Below are positions 41,740-48,347 of a DNA stretch of 64,000 nucleotides, one piece after another. Within the stretch, counting starts at the first letter, position 1. Each line of letters opens with the position of its first letter. The DNA lies in NCBI GenBank assembly GCA_937136455.1, contig CAKZOO010000061.1, positions 1 to 64,000 of the forward strand, in the 5' to 3' direction. The DNA is from an uncultured Flavobacteriaceae bacterium (GTDB lineage Bacteria > Bacteroidota > Bacteroidia > Flavobacteriales > Flavobacteriaceae). The translations under genes and the position numbers were made by a program. Below the pieces are notes generated by a model. That model had not been told where the DNA came from. It worked only from the letters and a program-made list of their open reading frames with translations, and made no database searches.

Positions 41740-42577
41740 CTTTCTCTTCCTTCTTCACTTCTGGCTCAGGGTCACCTGATACCTTGGCTTCTTCCGTTTT
41801 ACTGGCTGAGTCCGAGGATGGGGTTCCCTTTTCCTCGAAAGGGTTTGCTTTCCCTTTTGACCCCTCTGTTTTTTCAGGGTCTTCCGATACTCCGTCGCTT
41901 CCTGTATCACTATTTCCAGTGCTATCTGCTTCAGTATCGTCATTAGCATCGGCAGTATCCTCTACTTTGGCCTTATTCTTCGAGCCACGAGGACGACCAC
42001 CACGTTTCTTAGGTGCTGGTTTATCTTCAGCAGGACCATCTCCGAAAAGCACTTCAGCTTTTAGGTTTCCGTCTTTTGTGCTGATTTCAACACCTGTCGC
42101 GCCAGAAATACCTGCTTCTGCTACAAAGTTTTCCAGTGCGGTTTGGATGTCGTTATCATCAAGTAGAACTCGCATGGGCAGTTCCTTCTTCAGTTCATAA
42201 ATTGTAATCTTGGCATGACCATTCATTCGATCAATGCCACCGAAAGAGAAGGATGTACCTACAATATGTTTGTAGTTATCATCCAAAATCTTTTTAGCTT
42301 CCACCAATGTATCACTGAAATATTTGTCTGTGATACTCCCAACATTCATGGTGTCCAAGCGGTTATTACGAGGAGCAAAGATTTCGTAGTGGATCGCAAT
42401 CTGCTCTAGATGTGGCAACTCTGCCAATCTTGTTTTTACCTCTGCATGGAAATTCTTTTTTTGTTTGTCGAGGTAATGGTGGTGAAGGTTACGGTATACA
42501 TTTAAGTTTAGAGCTTCAGTTCTCTTTTTACTTACTTGTATGTAGGTGGGAGCCTCTACAGTATAGACACGTCCCAC
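41681..42577 (-). CDS. RusA-like Holliday-junction endonuclease with AT-hook-like acidic tail
   Basis: Residues about 1-125 follow the RusA pattern: an opening strand (VYTVEAPTYIQ), then NRLDTMNVGS and, after a helix, ILDDNYKHIVG and a final HAKITIYEL strand. RusA uses such Asp residues to bind Mg and cut four-way junctions before packaging. The C-terminal part has KKRGGRPRGSKNK, an AT-hook-type motif, then an acidic low-complexity tail. The start is uncertain. The frame is the same as that of SSB upstream and is opened only by the SSB stop followed by TTG 42610. GTG 42577 has AAGG 7 nt upstream and is chosen. Confidence 0.65.
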   Translation of the reverse strand: MGRVYTVEAPTYIQVSKKRTEALNLNVYRNLHHHYLDKQKKNFHAEVKTRLAELPHLEQIAIHYEIFAPRNNRLDTMNVGSITDKYFSDTLVEAKKILDDNYKHIVGTSFSFGGIDRMNGHAKITIYELKKELPMRVLLDDNDIQTALENFVAEAGISGATGVEISTKDGNLKAEVLFGDGPAEDKPAPKKRGGRPRGSKNKAKVEDTADANDDTEADSTGNSDTGSDGVSEDPEKTEGSKGKANPFEEKGTPSSDSASKTEEAKVSGDPEPEVKKEEKDETPGATATKAKKSSIFDM

Positions 42578-42610
42578 CTCATAGCCTTCAAGTCCCGGCC
42601 ATTCTATCAA

Positions 42611-43411
42611 TTAGTCGAACAGCGAGGCTTTTTTCTTTGCGGCACCACCACTATCGCCACCGAAGGATTTACCAGAACCACCGCTCTTACCTTTGGTTTT
42701 GTCATAGACGTTACCACGGTTGCGTTCCAGCCACGATACGATCCATGGACCTTGGTCATCACCATAGCTAGCAATAGCTTTAGGCATGTCACCATCGTTC
42801 AGGATGTCATCCAGAGTACCACCGAGGCTCTCGATGTGCTGTTGCACTTCAGACAGGGTGATAGCTTTAGCAGCAGGGAAGAACTTCTGAATCTCATTAA
42901 TGTTCTGAGTTTCATCAGTATCATGGTAGTTACCATCATCACCCTTGGTTTGTTTGAACTGTTTGATCTGCTGTACAGCCAATTGAATATCTTGGTCATG
43001 CAGTTCAACCAGACAGTTAACGGACTTCGGCTTTTCAGCTTTAGCATCGTTATCCCACAGGCTCAGGGTACGGTCTTCAAATTCCATACTACCCAGTTCT
43101 TTACCAGCAATCAGCATACACAGAGCGTTTACCTGATTGTAGCCAGCAAAGTTACGTGGTTTGCCAGTTTTCGAATCTTTATAGGTTACCGAACCATCAG
43201 CTTTCATCACAAAGATCGACTGACGTAGTTCACGTCCATCAACCATGACGGAAAGATTAATAGCTTTGGCTCCCGATGCAAATTCATGCAGATAGGCATA
43301 CTTGATCTTACCGGAGTACAGATCAGTATCAAATAGACCACCACCACCAGTAAAATCGGTTTCTACCTTATCTTCTTGTGAGGCATCGGTCTTCGAGAAA
43401 ATATTTGTCAT
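42611..43411 (-). CDS. Single-stranded DNA-binding protein (N4 gp45-like SSB)
   Basis: 266 residues, practically the length of N4 SSB (gp45). N4 SSB coats ssDNA in replication and recombination and also activates host RNA polymerase at late promoters. The N-terminal and central parts are beta-rich with aromatic residues. The tail is Gly/Ser-rich, ends GGAAKKKASLFD, and lacks Cys; a basic/aromatic C-terminus is needed for late activation in N4. Neighbours (primase, ATPase, nuclease) agree. Identification rests on context, length and tail composition. Confidence 0.8.
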   Translation of the reverse strand: MTNIFSKTDASQEDKVETDFTGGGGLFDTDLYSGKIKYAYLHEFASGAKAINLSVMVDGRELRQSIFVMKADGSVTYKDSKTGKPRNFAGYNQVNALCMLIAGKELGSMEFEDRTLSLWDNDAKAEKPKSVNCLVELHDQDIQLAVQQIKQFKQTKGDDGNYHDTDETQNINEIQKFFPAAKAITLSEVQQHIESLGGTLDDILNDGDMPKAIASYGDDQGPWIVSWLERNRGNVYDKTKGKSGGSGKSFGGDSGGAAKKKASLFD

Positions 43412-43478
43412 GCGATATTCCTTCTTGTCATGACTTTTGCTTGGTTCTGATCCCCGTTAGGAGACCAGAGAAGAAGAG

Positions 43479-44228
43479 TTAATCAGAGTAATACTCGTGA
43501 AGTCTCTTCAGAACAGAATGGGCATTGTTATCGATGTAAAGTTCTTCATCTTTCCACATACCCAGTGGACTACGGATACGGCCACCAATAGTAGTTTTAT
43601 CCGAGTCTGTCAGAAACACGTACTTAAAACCTTGTGCTTCTTCCTTTGGTTTAATGTTCAGCAGGTCATTCCCTGCTTCACCAACACCTTTTTTGATGTC
43701 TTTGATACGCATACGCTTAGCGTAGAGTACGGTAGTGAAGTAAGCCTCTAGACCTCTGGTCTTCAAAGAACCTTTCACAGGTACACGATACTTCATCATA
43801 CCTTCATCTTCATCAAGGTATGAATCCAAGTGACCGAGGAAGATAAAGAATGTCTTCTCAGCCTTAGCTGTAGCGTCCATCAGACGTGGGAAGAACTGAC
43901 CATAGTCACCCCATGCCTTTTGAGTGTTGGACGATCCAGTAACGTGAATACGCTCGTACATGTCCATCATGAAAGAGACAGTATCGATGATGACAAAGTT
44001 AAAAGGATTTTCATCCCCTTTGTCAGCCAGTTCTTCAATGAAGTCGATAATATCTTCAGGGTCAGTGATGGTTTGTTTTGTGAATTTGTTCTTGAACGGC
44101 AAAGGCTTACCAGCATCACAGTTCAGATATAGAACATCTTCACGGTCTGCTAGACCCATAAGGGAAGCGGACTTACCATGTCCACTTTCCCCACAGATCA
44201 TAACACTCTTTGGGTTTTCTGCTGTCAT
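43479..44228 (-). CDS. RecA/Sak4-like P-loop ATPase (N4 gp44-like position)
   Basis: A 249-residue protein with Walker A GESGHGKS at residues 13-20 and Walker B FVIIDT near residue 95. It lacks the DNA-binding extensions of full RecA, the layout of phage Sak4-type single-strand annealing ATPases. It probably loads or remodels the SSB-coated strand. The start is ATG 44228 with AAAGGAG 6 nt upstream; a longer frame to 44297 runs into the tRNA-like sequence. It lies between SSB and primase as in N4. Confidence 0.8.
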   Translation of the reverse strand: MTAENPKSVMICGESGHGKSASLMGLADREDVLYLNCDAGKPLPFKNKFTKQTITDPEDIIDFIEELADKGDENPFNFVIIDTVSFMMDMYERIHVTGSSNTQKAWGDYGQFFPRLMDATAKAEKTFFIFLGHLDSYLDEDEGMMKYRVPVKGSLKTRGLEAYFTTVLYAKRMRIKDIKKGVGEAGNDLLNIKPKEEAQGFKYVFLTDSDKTTIGGRIRSPLGMWKDEELYIDNNAHSVLKRLHEYYSD

Positions 44229-44254
44229 AGCAACTCCTTTAAGGTAACCAAGGG

Positions 44255-44311
44255 GTCTTGCCGCCGGGATCGAACCGACACACCCATAGCTATCCACTTA
44301 ACGTGGCAGAC
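44255..44311 (-). tRNA. Degenerate tRNA-like sequence
   Basis: Minus strand: GTCTGCC at the 5' end, GGATAGCTA like a D-arm, then T arm GTCGG-TTCGATC-CCGGC and GGCAAGAC at the 3' end, which pairs with the 5' end if one A is bulged. There is no anticodon arm and no CCA, so it cannot be a working tRNA. It shares GGATAGCT with the element at 6944-7044. It occupies the gap between the ATPase and primase genes. Confidence 0.35.
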
Positions 44312-44413
44312 GTGATTGTTGCCTCTTATCCCCCCTCCTAGCCTTGTTAGGAGTTATGGGGTAGCCTAAGCTAAACTCACCTCTTAGGCACATTCTGGCC
44401 CCTTGGTATTCTT

Positions 44414-46573
44414 TTAAACGTACTTAGACGCCACTGATTTAAGAACAGTAGTTTGAACCTCATCTTTTTTGAGAGGTGTGCCTGATCGTTCATTTAGATC
44501 AAGAACCTTTTTCTCAACTTCGCTAAAGGCCATACCTCCGTCCTTGAGCATCATAGCGTAGTTAAGCAGGTTGTTATTTCTACTTCCTACGTCCATGTTT
44601 TGCAAGAACCAACGCTCCAAGTTGTCGAGATTACCAAGGTCTGCAACCTGTTGAACATACTCGTTATTCGCCTTGGTTTTGGGAATGAAGGGCAGCACAT
44701 CAATTATGGTTGGACCGAGGTTATATTTAATCTCAGTATCTGGATTAGTCATCCACTTCTTTGACCGTTGGTTTGCACCGGGATCACTTTCAAATGGCAA
44801 CCAAAGCAGGAAGCTATCCATGAACTCCTTGTAGTCTTCTTTCGAAAGCTGCAAATGATAGTTCATTGGCATAATCAGTCGGAACCGATTTTCTTCCTCT
44901 GTATGGCGTTTGGTTGTCGATGTGATGAAGACGTAATCAGCTAGAAGCTCATGAACAGCATCTAGCCTTACGCCCCCATCAACATCAACTACGAGCATGT
45001 TGAAGCCCTCAATCACCTTGTCATCGTGCCTATGACCACCTTCGAACCCATGGTTACACCAATGCATACCATCTGCTGCAAGCAGCTTAGGCATAGCATC
45101 GAACGGTTTAACAAATGAGTCGTAGCCATAAGCAAAGTTATCACTGAACGAGAAATGCATCTCGTCTAGGTTGGTTTCCTGAAGTGTAGAACCACTAAAG
45201 AATTCAACACTTTGTACGACATTTTTAGTGATAACCACATGATTTGATACACCCCAAGCCATAGCTAGGTCCATCATCTCACGTCGAGCCGTGGTGCTTG
45301 TCGGATAAAAGGGTAAGTCCTCAACAAGATCGGCATGTGTCAGGTTGTCTTGGGACGATGCAATATAGTTTGCAAGGCGGACAAAGTTCCTCTCACGTTT
45401 TAACACGTTACCGAAGGAAGCTCCTGACTCCTCAGCCACCTTAATCGCCTGCCTTAGATGCGGGATTGTGATATGAGGTGACTCATCAAGGAAAGCATAA
45501 ACCCCGGCCAGTTTCATGGCCTTAAAATAGCGGTGTGACAGTTCAGCTTTCCTGATCTCTTCATGGTCTGGCAACATTGCTGCCAACCGTTCTGATTCAA
45601 GACGGTACGAGAGTAGTTCGATACCGACATCATCATTAATTTGAAGTTCCTGCATAAAGTATTGTGGATCAGCAAACTTTTTGAAGTTCTGTTTATAGAC
45701 CTCTAATGCAGCACTTTGTTGTTTAGATACTAAAGCTCTATACAAGTCTTTGGGATCAACCTGACTTCCAGCTTCAGTGGGTGTACCAACACCAAAGAAA
45801 CAACGTCGAGCATATCCAGTAGCCAAGAAACTGAAGAATTCATCCTCAGTTTTGGCACCATCAAAGAGTTTAGACGATGTACCGAACATGAGCATATTAG
45901 CTGGTGTAGAACCAACGATATCAAGCCCACGTTCATTGTCTGGTGTGTTCTTTACCAGTTTGGCTTTGACCTTACCCAAGTCATACAGTTCCAGAAGCAC
46001 ATTAAGTACTTCATTGTTAGCCATCAGATTAGAACCAAGCTCATCCATTTGGAAATTAATGGAACCAATACGACTAAGAAGAAGTTTGTACCGTAGCTGT
46101 TTAACGGCTGGTCCAGTACCTGAGTCAAAGATGAATGGTGCAAAACCTTGACGATTGAAGTCCTTCTGCAAAGCTTCAAGTTCTGCTGTCTCATCAGAAC
46201 CTTTGGCTCCACTGATTTGTTGAGCCATATGAAACAGGCTATCTTCTGCAACAGTTTCAAAGGTATGGCTCATAAAAGTATCCCGAAATTCTGACAGAAC
46301 TTCTTCCATAACGGATACTGAATGACCCTTACCGAAACCTGACGTAGCAAGACCGATAGAGTAGATATTGATAGGTACAACACCACGTTCAGGACTATTG
46401 ATAGTTGCCCTCATAGATGAGGGAATCAGACCGAGGAAATAAGCTACCTCGGCCTGAAAGAAATCTCGGTTAGCATTCCCTGTTCGATGACAGAGAAGAT
46501 CAACCAAGTCACTCATAGTCCTATGATGCTGTGTCTGCTCAATTACAGACAGATCATAGAATGGTTTAGTCAT
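44414..46573 (-). CDS. Primase/helicase-like replication protein (N4 gp43-like)
   Basis: 719 residues from ATG 46573, which overlaps the stop of the Cas4-like gene by 8 bp; the frame extends to 46657 but that part reads as shadow of the neighbour. The N-terminal half has IYSIGLATSGFGKGHS, a DUF3987-type P-loop of virus helicase-primases. The C-terminal half has LVVDVDGG and later RFRLIMP, resembling the catalytic Asp pair and following strand of archaeo-eukaryotic-type primases. It would unwind DNA and lay primers for the family A polymerase. Confidence 0.8.
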   Translation of the reverse strand: MTKPFYDLSVIEQTQHHRTMSDLVDLLCHRTGNANRDFFQAEVAYFLGLIPSSMRATINSPERGVVPINIYSIGLATSGFGKGHSVSVMEEVLSEFRDTFMSHTFETVAEDSLFHMAQQISGAKGSDETAELEALQKDFNRQGFAPFIFDSGTGPAVKQLRYKLLLSRIGSINFQMDELGSNLMANNEVLNVLLELYDLGKVKAKLVKNTPDNERGLDIVGSTPANMLMFGTSSKLFDGAKTEDEFFSFLATGYARRCFFGVGTPTEAGSQVDPKDLYRALVSKQQSAALEVYKQNFKKFADPQYFMQELQINDDVGIELLSYRLESERLAAMLPDHEEIRKAELSHRYFKAMKLAGVYAFLDESPHITIPHLRQAIKVAEESGASFGNVLKRERNFVRLANYIASSQDNLTHADLVEDLPFYPTSTTARREMMDLAMAWGVSNHVVITKNVVQSVEFFSGSTLQETNLDEMHFSFSDNFAYGYDSFVKPFDAMPKLLAADGMHWCNHGFEGGHRHDDKVIEGFNMLVVDVDGGVRLDAVHELLADYVFITSTTKRHTEEENRFRLIMPMNYHLQLSKEDYKEFMDSFLLWLPFESDPGANQRSKKWMTNPDTEIKYNLGPTIIDVLPFIPKTKANNEYVQQVADLGNLDNLERWFLQNMDVGSRNNNLLNYAMMLKDGGMAFSEVEKKVLDLNERSGTPLKKDEVQTTVLKSVASKYV

Positions 46574-47570
46574 CTGGGAAGTATTCCTTTCGTTGCTCGC
46601 ATACCGAGAAAGCAGGACAATACTCACATGCTTTGACTTCACCGGGGAATTTGACAACTTCGCCTTTACCCTTTTCTTTCAGGTGAATCATAGCATCTGC
46701 TTCATTCTCAAAGGATTTCTGACACTTACCCTTCTTCTTTGCAGTCTCAGGGTTGGAATAGTATTTCCATGTATCAGCACTACGCCACAGTTCCTTGTCA
46801 GTACAACGAACCATGCCGTCCTGACCTTTGTTCTTCAGCTTGCGAACATTGGTTTTAATGTCATCAATTTTATCGTGAATCCACTCTTGAGTGGCAATCT
46901 CTGACATGAGCTTGAATTCTTTATGGGCTACCCTTGCTTGGGGGTATGTGGGATCGGCTTTTGCACGGTACTTTGCCCAGTCCGTAAAGATAAACTCGAT
47001 TCGCATAGTGTCCCGCCATATATATTCTGGCATGATAAGCCGATACATTGATCCTTGTAGGATATAATCTTCGTCTTTTGATCCAGAAGTATAGGAGTAG
47101 GTGGAAGTCGATTTGAAGTCACGATATGCACCGTTAATACTAAAGTCAAGCTGACCAGTAAGAACAATACCAGCAATCTCAAGGTAGCCTCGTCTCTCAA
47201 GATAGATAGGAATGTCATCTTTATCTAGCTCCTTTGGATCAGGGTTAACCTTGATACGGTCAATGACCTTATCTTGGTAGTGTAGACGTTTTAGAGCTTC
47301 ACGTACATGCTGTTCGTTCTTCCATGAACCTTCGATAGAGTCATGCAAACCATGACCCATACGAGATGCTACCAAGTCTGCTAGGTCCATCTCTTCTTGA
47401 GCTTCATCAACCATACGAGACAGGATAGCTTGTCGTGTTGGTTTCATCAGACTGGTTACGGAGATTAGTTCTCCTTCTGGTGCTTTATCTGCACCACTAT
47501 AGTAACCATTTTGCAACAGCCATACGGCCAATGGCAAATCAATGCCGTGGTTATTGGTTATCTTCTTCAT
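46566..47570 (-). CDS. Cas4/RecB-like PD-(D/E)XK nuclease (N4 gp42-like)
   Basis: A 334-residue protein. The nuclease core is visible as GQLDFSI (Asp), RDFKSTS (D-x-K) and a following QGSMYRLI motif, as in RecB/Cas4 exonucleases. The C-terminus has CEYCPAFSVC plus an earlier Cys (GKCQKSF), the pattern of a Cas4-type iron-sulphur cluster. It probably resects DNA ends for recombination-dependent replication. It overlaps both neighbours (20 bp and 8 bp), so it is translated with them. Confidence 0.82.
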   Translation of the reverse strand: MKKITNNHGIDLPLAVWLLQNGYYSGADKAPEGELISVTSLMKPTRQAILSRMVDEAQEEMDLADLVASRMGHGLHDSIEGSWKNEQHVREALKRLHYQDKVIDRIKVNPDPKELDKDDIPIYLERRGYLEIAGIVLTGQLDFSINGAYRDFKSTSTYSYTSGSKDEDYILQGSMYRLIMPEYIWRDTMRIEFIFTDWAKYRAKADPTYPQARVAHKEFKLMSEIATQEWIHDKIDDIKTNVRKLKNKGQDGMVRCTDKELWRSADTWKYYSNPETAKKKGKCQKSFENEADAMIHLKEKGKGEVVKFPGEVKACEYCPAFSVCEQRKEYFPDD

Positions 47571-47742
47571 CAGGTTTGTCCTCTATGGTCAATTGAGAGA
47601 ACTGGGTATTGTGGTATTCTTCCACAGTCATTCCCAGTTCCTTAATCTTTGTATTGCCCTTGAGCAGGTGAATAACATTCGTATCACCTGTCAGGGCAAA
47701 CAAGTTGGGGTTACGGGTCGCTTTGGAGACGATCTTAACCAT
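47551..47742 (-). CDS. Small hypothetical protein (63 aa)
   Basis: ATG 47742 overlaps the end of the Acb2-like gene (AATGGTTAA), and the end overlaps the nuclease gene. It begins MVKIVSKATRNPNLFALTGD and has an acidic tail (EDKPDEEDNQ). Unrecognised. Confidence 0.65.
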   Translation of the reverse strand: MVKIVSKATRNPNLFALTGDTNVIHLLKGNTKIKELGMTVEEYHNTQFSQLTIEDKPDEEDNQ

Positions 47743-47974
47743 TAGGCAAACTGATACGTTCTGGCCGGAATACAGCACGATTCATAGCCATAAACCCTTG
47801 CTCAATGTTGGTTCGTGCAATGGCAATCCAACGAGGATCATATAGACCAGAACTTTGCATGTCGTCTAGCTGACGTAGCACACGCTCCTCTAGCTCTTTG
47901 TTTTGGTTTACCAAAGCAACTTTTGAGTCACTTTGGTCAGTATAACCTTTTACAGGCAATCCTTTATTAGACAT
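47735..47974 (-). CDS. Acb2/Tad1-type cyclic-nucleotide sponge (anti-CBASS), probable
   Basis: A 79-residue protein with the signature I know from the Acb2 family: GYTDQSDSKVALVNQNKELE, then the helix DPRWIAIARTNIEQGFMAMN and a final RAVFRPER. Acb2 proteins form hexamers that bind cyclic di- and trinucleotides and gcADPR. They starve CBASS and Thoeris effectors of their signal. It sits between a small gene and an RyR-domain gene, in the middle-gene operon, so it is made when signalling defences act. Binding residues were not checked. Confidence 0.75.
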   Translation of the reverse strand: MSNKGLPVKGYTDQSDSKVALVNQNKELEERVLRQLDDMQSSGLYDPRWIAIARTNIEQGFMAMNRAVFRPERISLPNG

Positions 47975-48347
47975 TTGTTTGTTCCTTTTTGTTTGGAATC
48001 ATGATTGCGTGAACAACGGACCGAAAAAGAGCATCTTTAATTTGCTGATCTTTTGGGAGTTGCTCAAAAGGAACAATACAATGATGAGTCGGAGGGTTTG
48101 CTTCAGGGTCTTTAGTTTCACCATACACCCAACCTTCACTGATTTTTTGGGACATCCAGTTATTGTGAGAAGCATCATCTCCTGCATCTGGATTATCCAT
48201 ATGGAATTTGACACCTTTAATGGCAGAGTCTTTCTGCCAATCAGGTGCATCATCCCATTTAGGTTGGGAAAAATCTCCAATAGCTTCACACCAAGCTCTG
48301 TTGGTTTCATGAGCTACTATTGCTGCATTGAGAATAGTTTGATTCAT
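47967..48347 (-). CDS. RyR-domain protein (126 aa)
   Basis: The C-terminal half has the ryanodine-receptor (RyR) repeat pattern SHNNWMSQKISEGWVYGE, then HHCIVPFEQLPKDQQIKD and a closing helix. The N-terminal part (WCEAIGDFSQPKWDDAPDWQ) is typical for phage members. The RyR domain is thought to bind ligands, and function in phages is unknown. It overlaps the DNA polymerase gene (ATGA) upstream and the Acb2-like gene downstream by 8 bp. Confidence 0.78.
   Translation of the reverse strand: MNQTILNAAIVAHETNRAWCEAIGDFSQPKWDDAPDWQKDSAIKGVKFHMDNPDAGDDASHNNWMSQKISEGWVYGETKDPEANPPTHHCIVPFEQLPKDQQIKDALFRSVVHAIMIPNKKEQTNV

Noticed and set aside
44229..44297. Upstream extension of the RecA-like ATPase gene
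   Set aside because: It would be read from the tRNA-like sequence; ATG 44228 has a clear AAAGGAG site and begins right before the Walker A strand.
46574..46657. Upstream extension of the primase gene
   Set aside because: These 28 codons lie over the end of the Cas4-like gene in another frame and read as a shadow; ATG 46573 fits operon coupling better.
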